NCBI GenBank assembly: GCA_001643675.2
Contig: LSRY02000023.1
Coordinates: forward strand, 351,501-415,500
Source of the DNA: Monocercomonoides exilis
Lineage: Eukaryota; Preaxostyla; Oxymonadida; Polymastigidae
Length of the DNA stretch: 64,000 nt
Direction: 5' to 3'
Positions 1 through 11,800 of the stretch are shown here, piece after piece. A program made the position numbers and the translations under genes. Below the pieces are notes generated by a model. That model was given only the letters and a program-made list of their open reading frames with translations. It ran no database searches and was not told where the DNA came from. The stretch's first letter is position 1. The number at the start of each line of letters is the position of its first letter.

Positions 1-3000
1 GAAGAGGCGATTGAATCAAAGGAGGTGTTTTTGATAGACACACACAAAGGATTACAGACAGATGCTGCGGTTGTGTCAGAAGAGAAGTGGATAAGCGCTT
101 CTGAAGAAGTCGTTGTGAGGTTGGTGAAATTAGACTGGATGAACGAAAGGGCAAGCGATGATTGTTGAGATGTTGAGATATGTTGGTGATTTCGTGACGA
201 AGAAGAAACAGGCTGAGGCGATGAAGAAACAAAAGAGATGAAGCTGTGGTCAGAAATGCTCATGTTACTCACTGAGAACTCATTAAACTGAACGTATTCA
301 ACTGCAGTTGAAGAAAGCAAAACAATCGAAGATGCAAAGTGGATATGTGGATATGCCCCAAACAAAACACTGCAGCTGGAAAACACCAATGCTCCGCTCA
401 AACAGCAGACGAGAGAAGATGCAAAGGCAGAAGAAGAAGAAGAAGAAGAAGAAGAAGAAGATAATGATGATGAAGACGGCAGTGAACTGGTCATAAAATC
501 AAAGGAGCAGCCTTCAAATTGCAGAATGGGCGAACCCAAAGTGTGGGAGATGTAGCTATCCTCATTGGGAAGTTGGCTTCTTTTTGCAGACAGAAACACA
601 CTGGAATGTGGAGAAAGTTGGAACTGGATCAGAAACGACAGGTTTTCCCACAGAACAGAAGACTCACACTCAATCACTGCATCCTGTGTAGCTTCGCTTC
701 CTCCACTTCCTCCGTTTCCTCCACTGAAAATAGAGACATTTGGAATTTCATTGTTTCTGATGCTATTTGGCTTGACAAACCACGAATACAGCCGGAAGCT
801 GCACTCATTCTGAACGCTTGTTCCGTCGAGAAGGAGCAATTCCTTGCCTGAGCGTGAAGATAGCAAAGGGCTACCCCATTGAGCGTTATTGATAACTTCT
901 GATGTTTTTGCGAGGTTCTTTTGATATGATGATGATGATGATGATGAACGACATTTGGCACATTGCGTTTGACTTGTTGAATGATAGACTTTCTCTTTAT
1001 ACTCATGTGTTCTCAAACTATTCCCTTTGCTCCAATGATAAGAATCTCTTGGATGTCCAGTATCCATTTCAGCATTCATCATCGTTGTGAGTGCATGATC
1101 AAGCGAATAGCAAGGAAACTCCCACAGTCCACACACAGACACATCAGTGCCATTTGTACCAGACAGGAAGCAAGTCGAGTTGCGCTGCCTGAGATAGCAC
1201 ACCAGCGGAATGAGCACCTCGCAATCTGCACAGCTTCCAACAGACTTGCCGTAGAACTCACTGGCTTCAAAGAAATCTCCCTCTGCAAAGCCCAAAAAGC
1301 GCTCAGAAGAGACAGAAACGGACAAATTCACAGCCGACACAAACCCCGTCTGCCCGAACGCTGCTTCGTTGTTTGCATATTGCAGATTGCAGAACACGAA
1401 GTTGCTTGTCTCATCCAAAAGCTCCAGAAACATTGCCCCGCCTTGCCCTCCGCTGGAGACTGAGCAGGAACAACAAGTGAAGGAAGAGGAAGACAAGGAA
1501 AAGGAAGAGTCTGGTGGAATGCTGCTGCGGATGGCTCCGCCTTCCAAAGAAGAGCGGGAAGAACAATTATGAACAGAGACAGAAGAGAGAGTGATGTCAA
1601 AAGAAGAAGAAGAAGAAGAAGAGGAGGAGGAGGAGAATGAGGGAGAAAGAGAAGAGTCGATGAAGAGAAGAACAGAAGAAGAAGAAGAAGAAGAAGGATC
1701 AGAAGAAGAGGAGTTGAGAGAGGAGAAAGTGCAGTTGGAGAAGAGAAGAGACTTTGATTGACTGGTGCTACCATTGATTGAACGAGGAGAAGAGGAAATA
1801 TCAGCATTGCATTTGGAGTTAAATGAAGAAGAAGAAGAAATTGACGAGAAGGAAGAGAAAGAAGCTGGAACATCAGCATTTGAGCTCATTGGTGTTGGAG
1901 TGGAAGAACCAGAGCCTGTTTTAAGAGAACTCATCTTTGCGTCATCTGCCGATACAATTGAAGAAGAAGAAGAAGAAGAGGAAAACCGATTTGAAAGTTG
2001 AGTGTAACTTCTTTTATTTTGCTGATTTGCAGCAGGAGCATCTGACAGGAAGGAAAACACAGCAGTTTTCTCTCTTGTGAATGAGACGTTTTCGACAGTC
2101 AAGTTTGCAAAGGAAAGAGACATTGCAGACTCGCCAAAAAGGAAAAGAGAGGAAGCAAAACGAACTTCAGAGGGAGAATGGAAAGTGCAAATGTCAACAA
2201 GGAAATCACCTGAAGAAATAACAAACAAGGAGAAAGAAAGAATATCAGAAGGATTTGAAGCCAAAAGAGAAAGATTGACATGTTTGAGAGTGAAAAGCGA
2301 GCATTCAGAGAGAAAAACAGCAGAAACAGCAGAAACAGAAGAAACAGCAGAGTTTTGAGAGGAAAGAGAAGAAGAGAGGCGGAAGAGGAGATGCTCAAAG
2401 GAAGAAAGACCACTTAATTTGAAGACGGAATCACTACATCCAGAGAGAATTGGCTGGATTATCAAAGAGGAGGAGGAAGAGGAGGAAGAGGAAGAGGAAG
2501 AAGAAAGGGAGGAAGAATGCAACGAAGAATAAGAAGTGAAAGATGAAGAGGAAGAGGAAGAGGAGGAAGAAGAAGAAGAAGAGCTAAGTGAATCTACTGC
2601 TTTGACACAGACATCATTCAGCTGAGCAGTTGACCACACTTCCACATCTCCATTCACAATCATTGTTTTCCCTTCAGATGAAACACCTTCTCTATTTTCT
2701 ATGTTAATATTTCTTGTGTGTTTTCTATTGCCTTCTGTGAATTGAGATGATGGTGATGGTGATGGTGGTGGTGGTGATGATGAGAAAGAAGAAGAGGAGG
2801 AGAAGAAGGAAGAAGAAAATGATGATGACAACAATGAAGCAGAAGAAGAAGATGATGATTTAATTGATGATGATGCAATAGAAGTTATTTGATTGTTTAG
2901 CCGGATGAATCCCAGTGAGGCAGTTCTGCAAGGATGCTGTATTGATCCACAGTCAAAGTTGTCTGAGCCATCTGCAATGTTTGGATGAAGAGAGGAGGAG

Positions 3001-4437
3001 GAGGAAGAAGAAGAAGAAGAATTGGATGAATGGGGAGAGTAAGAGGGTGAAGAAAAGGAAGGGGGTGAAGAAGGTGAAGAAGGTGAAGAGTGAGAAGAAG
3101 AGGGAGAAGAAGGAGCATTGGCAGAAGATACATAAACAGTTGAGTGAAGTGACTTTGCAAAGAACATCAGGAAATCGGAGTCTGTGTGAATGAAATGAGG
3201 AGTGAGGTCAGTGAAGAAGATGGAGTTGGATATATCGTCTGTGAATGAGTAGGAAGAAGAGGAAGAAGAAGAGATAAAAGAAGAAAGAGAGGAAGAAGAA
3301 GATAAGAATGATGAAATGGAAGAAGAAGAAGAAGAAAGCGAAGAAGAAGAAGAAAGAGAATAAAAAGAAGGACTTTGCCTTTCATCAACCACATCCACCA
3401 GTGCCATTCTGATGCTTCTTGTGAAGCTGTCGCTGAGCATCTCAGCAGCATCGTCTGTTTCGATAAACATGTCCCTCCCAATTTTCGCTCTGTTTGCAGA
3501 GAAAAAAGGCGAAATGAGAGAAAGAGAAGGAGAAAGAGAGGAAGGAGTGAATAAATAGATGCCGCCGCCTCTTCCAAAAGAAGAAGAGGAAGTAGAAGAA
3601 GAAGAAGAAGAAGAAGAAGAAGAAGATAAAGAAGAAGAATAAAATGAAGAAGAAGAAGAAGTCAGTTTAAAAGAAGACAAAGAATTGTGACGTGAAGAAG
3701 ATACAGGTGCTGATGTTGTGCAGCAGGAACAAGATGATATGGATGTTCCATTAATCAGCAGAGAAACTGATTGAATGGCTGAATTTGACTGAAAAGAAGG
3801 AAATGTGTTTGAGAAAGAAGAAGAAGAAGAGGTTGAAGAAGACGAGGTGGAGGAAGAAGAAGGAGAAGGAGAAGAAGAAGATGCAAAGTAATCAGACACA
3901 GATGAATGAGATGAATGAACTGAAGATGAACTAAGAGATGAGCATAGGGAGATTCTAATTGCACCGCCACACATCGAATTATCAGCAGTACAATGAGTAA
4001 AGTTGCAATGAGAAAGATTTAAGAGAGAAGAAGAAGAAGAAGAATTCAAAGAAGAAGAAGAAGAGGAGGAGGAGGATGAGAAAGAGGAAGGAGAAGGAGA
4101 AGGAGAAGAAGGTAACTGAAAGAGCAGAGCAGAAGGAGAATCAGCTGATGAAGTGATGTTGGTGAAGGATGAATTGAAGAAGGTGCAAGAGGAAGAAGAT
4201 GAAGACGAGAAAGAGGAGGAAGAAGAGGAAGAAAAAGATGATGAGAAAGAAAAGGAAGAAGAAGAAGAAGAAGAAGAAGGAGGAGGAGGAAGAGGAGGAA
4301 TATAAGAAGAGTAAGCAATAATCAAACAAGATGAACAGAAGATGTCAGAAACAGAAACTGAATGAAAGGTTAAAGAGCCACATTCAGCCAGAACAAGAGG
4401 AGAAGAAGGATAAAGAGAAGAGGAAGAAGAGGAGGAG

Positions 4438-4468
<31 letters not shown>

Positions 4469-7133
4469 GCGTTTGCTGAGAATCAGAATAAACATTCACA
4501 TAACTGAAGACGAGTGATGGTTGAGTCAATTGAGATGAGCGTGAAGAAGTGAAATGGATGTTTTGAGAACGAAAATTTGAGTGAAAATTTGAAGAAGAAG
4601 AAGAAGAAGTAGAAGAATACGGAGAAGAAGAGAAAGAGGAGGAAGAAGAATGTTGAGAAGAAGATAAAGAGGAAGAAGCAGCAGCAGCAGAAGAAGAAGA
4701 AGGAATCGAAGGCGAAGGCGAATATGAAGTGAGATAAAAATGTGGAGCAGAAGCATCAACCAGCAGCTCAGGTTTAACCACCACGTCAACCCCTTCTAAC
4801 ACAACAGCCGAATCTTCAATGGCAAACAGGGTTGTGTGGGTGGTGTGAATAGCTGCTGGCAATTGATCACTGTCTCTGTGAATGGAGTGGCGATGAAATG
4901 GGATGTTATTTTCCTTTTTTGTGCGGCTTTTTGAATGTTTTATGTGAGAAGAAAGAGATGAGCAGCAGTTGTCATAAACATCTTCTTCTTCTTTTTCATC
5001 TTCATCTTCATCAGATGAATCAAAACTATTTGAGCTATTTCCTTTATTTCTTGCCAAATACCTTCTTCTTCTTCTTCTTGCTGCTTCCTCCTCCTCTTCC
5101 TCCTCTTCCCCCTTTTGATACGTCCTCACAGTCACTTTAATCTGTCTGCACACAATTGTCTCGCTCTCTCTGTCATCCACCTCCTTCACCGACACAACCA
5201 TCTCATCACTCTCCCCCGCCGATGAGCTTCCATTTGGCAGCACCGCCACCTCCGCCGCTGTCCCCAGCCACACTCCGCACGCTTCAACTGCATGGGCAAT
5301 TGTCAGACATGCCATCCTCTCATTCATTCCACACACAACAGAGAACGGAGAAGCCAGCCCGCCAGCTGCCACCACGCGGGCTGTTGTGAACGGAGAAAGC
5401 CAGCCGTCGAAGGAGGTGACGTTCCGCTCGCTGTACACAGCGTTCGCCTGGGCTGTTGTGAAGGAGCACTCGAAGAAGGTGTCGATGGGGTATGAGGAGC
5501 TGTTGCACTCGAGATAGTAGTCTGCCCCGTTCTCCGCACAGCTGTTGTTGTGGAAGCAGCAGAAGTAGATCATCGGAGCTGAGGGGAGATACCAGTCCTG
5601 CATCAGATACGTCGACGCCACCGCCCCTCCGCTGGCCCCTGAGTGTGAGGAGAGAAACACACTCTCGCTGATTGCACTGCCCGTGGCGTAGAAGTGCTTT
5701 GCGAGGAAGCTGTGTGCCAGCATCTTCTGCCGCTCCTTCTGCTCATCTGCTGTCTCGCCATCGAGCGTGATGAGGCACTCCACCACTTTCGGGCAGACGC
5801 AGATGCACGCATTGAACTTGTCTGCACATACACTCCCACCGCCCAGCAGCGCCGAGCAGTTCGCAAAGAGACAGCGACACAGCTGGAACGCCATGCTCAT
5901 TGAGAATGCACAAATCGCCCCGCCATTTCCATAGTTGGCGACGCAGCCGTCGAACGTGCTGTTCCACACGAGCGTGCACGCCATCATCGCACACGAGATC
6001 GCCCCACCAGAGCCGCCCGCTACGCAGTCCGTGAAGCAGCAGCGGGAGACAGCCAGATACGCGTTTGGGATGAACGAGCCGAAGATGCAGGAGCCTGAAT
6101 ACTCTGAACTCAGCAGCGAGCCTTCGCTCACGTTTGCAGTACGCGCCCCACTCCAATCACAGTCCGTAAACGACTTGCTCGTCACAAGCACAAACTGATC
6201 ATTTTGCATTCGCGTATGACTGGCTGTAGAAGAAGAAGAAGAGCGGCGAGTTATTCTGTGCCGGTCTTCGAACTTGACATCAATTCCAGTTCTTATGCAT
6301 CTTGAAAAGCTGCAATTTAAACATGAAAAATGCGTGCACTGAGCAGACATCCCGTCCACAATGCTTCCATAAAAACAGTCTTCACAATTATTTAATAAAG
6401 TTGAGCACAGAATCGAGTCATGAAAAAATTCATAACTTTCAGACTTTTTTGAAAGTTGATGACTCATAAATTTTCGAGATGAAAAGGAAGTGCATTTTCT
6501 TGTTAAATTTTCAAATGATGAATCCATTACTCGCTCTGTTGTAAAGCATTCTGTTCTTAAGAATGAAGCTGGATAAGGAGGAATAACTTGCGAAGTTATC
6601 ACAGAGCTAAAAAGTGACACTGATGGAGATGAAACTTCAAAAGATGGAACGGAGCAAGTTAGCGTTGTAGGGAAATTTAAACTACAAATAGAAATGTTTA
6701 CAAATTTTGTATATCCAGATGCTTTTATCCATCCATTTTCTTTTTGTTTATTTGTAAAAAATTCGCACGATTGGAAAAACACTACAGAATGATGCGAAAC
6801 GTGTGCCAAAAATTCACTCGAGTAACTCTCAAAACGTACAAATGCGAATGAAAGCGAAGAGTTTGACAATAAAAATGGAGTTGTTATTGATAATATTTTT
6901 GTATTTAGAAAACTATTTTGCTGCTGATAATGCAAAAATTGAAAACAAATATCTGATTTATGCGATTGAAATGAAACGATAAATCGAACCTTTTCTGTAA
7001 ATCCGTGAATTTGAGCTAAACTACATTCAATTGTTCCATTACTATTAGACATTATTGAAGGAAAGTTCCCGCATCCATGAATAAAACTAGTAAATTGGAG
7101 AATTAAAAATCCAAGAAGAGCACCAGGCACCAT
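1..7133 (-). CDS. Giant secreted Pmp-like surface protein (partial, runs off left edge)
   Basis: One reading frame starts at ATG 7133-7131 and stays open to base 1: 2377 full codons with no stop, so the C-terminus lies outside the window. The N-terminus (MVPGALLGFLILQFTSFIHG) is a clear signal peptide, implying secretion or a type I membrane protein. Polymorphic outer membrane protein-type motifs recur: GGAI and GGAIC near residues 375-410, GGAIR near 1050, GGGIY near 1190, GGAIR and GGAM near 1860-1900. Three module-boundary motifs of the form C-G-x(4,5)-[P/A]-C-x-[T/S] lie near residues 600, 1400 and 2005; the paralogues at 8808, 31071 and 54623 share them. Very long poly-Ser runs encoded by TCT/TCC fill residues about 750-1800. 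Residues 1-300 are AT-rich, but the next 360 are GC-rich. Known of the family: such repeats fold as right-handed beta-helices. Surface exposure is inferred. Whether a membrane helix and kinase-like tail follow cannot be seen. Confidence 0.85.
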
Positions 7134-7750
7134 GCTTAAGTCCAAAATAACAAAATTTTATTTTCGTACAGAAGTGGAGCTCATAATTATGTAAATGATC
7201 GAAAAACAATTGCAAAAAGAAGCTCATAAAAAATGTTACTGAAGCTACAAATATGTTTGACTTTTGAAATATTAAATTGAACACGAAATGTGCATGTCTA
7301 ATATGCGTGTAATCACATTTTATTTTTGAAGGAGCAATTTATCAAATATTAATAAATTATGAAACTTACAGTTAGTGTAATATATTTTGAAGATATATAT
7401 GATTTTGGCGACATTTTTTTCATGTTTCAAGGATCGAGAAAATTGCTCAATTGCACTCAAACTTGAATTGAGACTAGATATTAGTAAATGAAATTGATTT
7501 TTCTTTAAATTTGGAAAAACCCAAATCAAAGGATATACGTTGAATAAATTCAGTTTACACTTCTTTGGGCAATTATAACGTTGAACAATTACCCAAGCAT
7601 GAAGAAAACAATTTCAATTTTTTTTTTTTTTGAAAAGCAAACTCTTGTTTAATGGAGTATGATAATTTTTATTTATCATGATACAAATAACATAAATCAT
7701 GGAGGCATATAAATATTGAATGACGAAAATTTAATATTCACTATATGTAA
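7134..7750. other. AT-rich intergenic region with T14-GAAAA tract
   Basis: This spacer lies between the divergent signal-peptide gene (start 7133) and the kinase-tail fragment at 7751. No convincing coding region is visible; short ORFs here lack recognisable features. A run of 14 T at 7618-7631 is followed directly by GAAAA, a pattern repeated at several other spacers in the window. The spacer should contain the promoter of the gene starting at 7133, but I recognise no motif. Confidence 0.6.
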
Positions 7751-8521
7751 CTTCATGGAAGGAATGAGACAAAGGAAATGGCGATTGGCTCCTTGAAGGA
7801 GAGAGAGCAGACAGCTTCCCAGATCCTATTCTGGGTGGCTAATCTCGCGCTCCACTCGTTTGATGAAATGGACAATCCTCTTCAATCACTTGCCAATCTG
7901 AGTCCACATATTGTGCTGTTCTCGGAGCACATGGTGATCTGCGTTGTGATGCATTCTGATTTCCTTTCGTCTGACGATTCTGATTCATCTTCGGCCTCCT
8001 CGATAACCATTGTTTCTTCATCCTCGAATATTTCAGTTCTGAGCGAGAGGTACACAGACTCGCCACCACCTTCATCAGCGTTTGAGGATGATGAGGATAG
8101 AATCAAAAAAGAGAGCCTGAGGTGGAAGGCGCCTGAGTTGCAGATGAACAAGAAGATGGGAGCAACAAAGGAGTCGGTGGTGTTTTCGATTGGGATGATG
8201 CTTTGGGAGTGCCTGACGCTGGAGATCCCGTTTGGGGAGTACATGGCAGAGACAGCAGGAGACAAGATTGTGAATGGGGAGAGGCCTGGAAATGGAGCAG
8301 AAAGGGAGTCGTCGTTGTTTGAGTGCATGAGGTCGTGCTTGAGCCCAGAAGCAACAAATCGGCCGAAGCTGATGGAATTGAAGCGGGAGTTTATCCTGTT
8401 ATTTTTAACAGAGAGTGATTTGCAGATGGATTATGGAGTAATTCATTTGATAAAAAAGATTGAAATATTTGATAGAATATTTCTCTGTGATGAACATCAT
8501 ACAGATAAAAATTACAAATAA
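7751..8521 (+). pseudogene. 5'-truncated kinase-like tail fragment of the Pmp-pseudokinase family
   Basis: An ORF (ATG 7778, stop 8519-8521, 247 codons) reproduces the C-terminal kinase-like lobe of the giants at 31071-40124 and 54623-63790. Homology starts abruptly at 7751, where a stop codon abuts the Leu-His-Gly-Arg-Asn segment, so there is no signal peptide, ectodomain or membrane helix. Visible kinase landmarks are RWKAPEL (APE motif) and FSIGMMLWECLTL (subdomain IX). The HRD position reads LAN and the DFG position reads DFL, so no catalytic loop remains. After about residue 150 the sequence departs from both intact copies (PFGEYMAETAGDKI onwards), ending in an unrelated AT-rich stretch. 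The first part matches the 54623 copy better (SQILFWVANLALHSF), a middle stretch the 31071 copy (SSSNISVLSERYTDS). It is probably a pseudogene or tail cassette; expression as a short soluble protein cannot be excluded. Confidence 0.75.
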
Positions 8522-8807
8522 AACATATGAATCCGCATATGTAAATTAAAATCCTTTATCATTTTTATATTCGAAACATTTTCAAAGAAAATTAATTTAT
8601 ATCATTTCATTTGTTATCATTTGTTTTCCAAAGCTATCAAAAAATAGCCGGCTATTTCAATCTATTATTCAATACAAAGTCATTTGAATATTTTTCAATT
8701 ATCATTCAATGTTCGTTTTGTTAACTTGATGATGATAATGTGGCCCAAAATCGGAAATATTTTATCTTCCATAATTATATATTTTCTTCAGTTCATTTTT
8801 GATTCAT
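8522..8807. other. AT-rich spacer upstream of the giant gene at 8808
   Basis: This 286-bp spacer sits between the end of the kinase-tail fragment and the signal-peptide start at 8808. It is strongly AT-rich, with no gene or recognisable promoter motif. It should contain the promoter of the 8808 gene. Confidence 0.5.
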
Positions 8808-11800
8808 ATGAGCAATGGCATACATGGACTGTTGCTGACAATATTTTTTGTGTGCCTGATGCATGCCGCTGCGCATGCCGAAAAAGTAGCCCAATATCTT
8901 CCAAATGAAGATAAAAATTTTCAATTCATAAGTTTCAATCATTCATTTCCTATCACTTCACGAATTGTCACCAATAACCATTTATTAACCACAAACATCA
9001 TACAGTCTTTTTGGAAACATCATCCGCCAATTGACATCATTGCTTATGGCCATCTTTCGTTATTATCTTCAAATTTTATTTTATCAAACTCGTCATTAAA
9101 TTTAAGTCATCTTTCATTATGTAAATGTTGTAGTAAAAGTATATTTTCGTTACATACTTTTTCAAGTCTTATTTTAACAGCAACTTCTTTCTCGCTTTTG
9201 GACAATTCACTTGATAATATCGCTTCGTGCGAAAATGGAGATCTTTATCTTGTAAATGTTTCAATTTTATCTTCTTCGCCTTCTGGAATTGTCTCAAAAA
9301 ATATTTTTTCACCTCAGTTTTCGTTACAATCAACTGTTTCTTCTGTTAATGTAAATATATTAGATTCTTTATTTTCATCATTTTCCCTTTCTTCACAAGC
9401 ATTTCTTGTTGCACCATCAATTTCTTCAATATCAATATCGCATTCAGCATTTTTTAATCTTTCTACAACTTCGATTTATAAGCCACGACAATCATTTATT
9501 GATTCATTTAGTTCACTTATTGAGGGCTGTATATTTTCATCAGTTTATGATGCACTTGACGGAGCGATTGTGCGCCCTTTGCATAGCCAATGTGCATGCT
9601 TTGCTGTATTTAATTCTTCGTTTTTTCGTAATCAACGCGTAACGAACTTGGAAGCTTCAGACGAAGTTGGAAATCCAAGAAAATTACTTAGGCAAAACGT
9701 GACTTCAAACGAAGATGCTATTTTTAATTGGTGCGAATGGAGTAATTGCCAAGCTATTGGAAGCACCGCAGATTCTTTTAGTTCTACCTGCGGAGGCGCA
9801 ATATCATGTTTTTCTTTAGAATCTTTAAATCTTCGCACTTCCAACTGTTTTTTCTTCGACTGCAGTGCTTCTCTCTTTGGCGGGGCAGTTTTGTGTGATT
9901 CTATTGCCGCTGTTAGCCTCATTAATTCTTCATTCACCGGATGCAAAGCCTCAGACGGAAAAGGAGGCGGCGTGTGTATCCATTCAATTTCGGGATGTGT
10001 CTCTATTGAGCGCTGTAACTTTACAAGCTGTTCAACAGTTTGCGAAGGAGGCGGTGCATATTTGGATTACTTTAGTTACTTGAAATCCGAATGCAAAGGT
10101 GCAGAAGAAAAAGATGTTACTAGCAATTTCATGAGTGAATGCTTCTTTGTTGCGTGCTCTGTCGGTGACAGCGAAGGAGGAGGGCTCAGCTGCAGTTTGG
10201 TTCCTGTGACGTTCAGAATCAGCAGCATCTGCTTTGAATCGTGTTCGGCGTTGTCAAAGGGTGGTGGGCTGCATCTTGTTCCCTTGCAGGAATCTTTTGA
10301 CAAAGATAACAAAATGTGCTTCTTTCTGTTCTTTCAGCAGTGCCTCTGCTCGCCAAAAAGCCAGCAGAATCAACGGAATTCACAAGAGCCGTATGGACAC
10401 GATGTTTATCTCGAAGACAATTACGATCTCCATTCATCGTCACCCTTTGTCGACTCATACACAACCAACAAAGACGACGAGCGCGTCTGCTATGCAAGCG
10501 GAGCATATGACTTGACCTTCTACACAAAGGAAAAGAAGTCGTGGCTGTTGGATCTTGATGAGCGGAATGTGAGTGCCAGCGGAGCAGACAGCTCTGCACT
10601 TTGCGGGATGGGAAACGAGCAGCCTTGCAAGACGGTGGGGTATGCGTTGTCTGTGAGCGAGATGTGTTCAATAAACATGGCGTCTGGGAATTATGTATCG
10701 GAGAAATATACAATTGCCGTGGGAGACAAAGTTATATCAATCAGGGGAAATGATATGAAGGATACAGTTATAACAACAAATGCACTTTTGCCTGTTGATT
10801 CTGAATCTCCAACCTCATCTTCCTCGTCTGAAAGTCTTCTTTCCCTTTTTTCTGTTGCTTCAGGCTCTCTCTGGGTTATGTCGCTCTCAATCTATCACAA
10901 CTCAATTCTGCCTTCTTCTCCACTCCTTTTTGCAATGGAATCTGAATCAGGCCATTTATTTTTGTCTGAAGTTCTTCTCACCATCCCTTCATCACACAAA
11001 CAATCTCGCTTCACCTTCACTTCGCCACTTTTTTTGGTTTTTGCATCGCGCCTGAATTTCGTCGATGTGACAGTTTCGGACATGTCTCTGTCCGAATGTG
11101 TGATACAAGAGGCGCTACTTGCACCATCTACACCTGAACAGCTCATATATACACCTTCAACAAAAAGCGATGCACAATCATTGTCAACTTCCATCGCACT
11201 GTCCAACATAACAGCCTCAAACATAATCAGAAGCGGAGGCAATGGCGTTCTTCTCTCAAGGACAGTCGGAACAGACGAAGCGTTTTCATTGTCAAACATC
11301 ACACTCGACCACTGCAATTGCTCTGAGGGCAATGGAGGTGGTATCGACATCTCATTGAGTGATCCCTCAGGATCGCTTCGCATTGGAAGCAGCGGAGCAG
11401 ACTCCAAGTTTTCTGCGTGTTCTGCTGCTGGCTATGGCGGGGGCGTCTATCTGTTTCTTTCAGACAACTGCGAAGACGCTGTGCTGAGCTCGCTGGAGTT
11501 CGAAGACTGCAAGGCTGCGCTTGGCGGCGAGGATGTGTTTGTGAACGGGAGCAGCTTCACAACGCAGCTCATCAGCGACATGATCCAAATCGAGACAGGC
11601 ACGCACAGCTTTTCCAGTCTGATGGGCTGTGACAGAAGCCTCTCTTTTGACGAGGCTATCCCACTGGCTGTGTTTCTGGAGACCTTTGAGCCACCGGCAC
11701 ATGTCGGGTCTCCGACAGAAGGAAAGAACAGAGAACAATGTGGATATGAATTTTTCCCATGCTTGACTATCGGATACGCTGTGGAAGCACGCTTTTCGGA

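Noticed and set aside
1-4900. Possible simple-repeat or satellite array of GAA/AGA units
   Set aside because: On the - strand these units are in-frame TCT/TCC Ser codons of one open reading frame, interleaved with non-repeat coding sequence.
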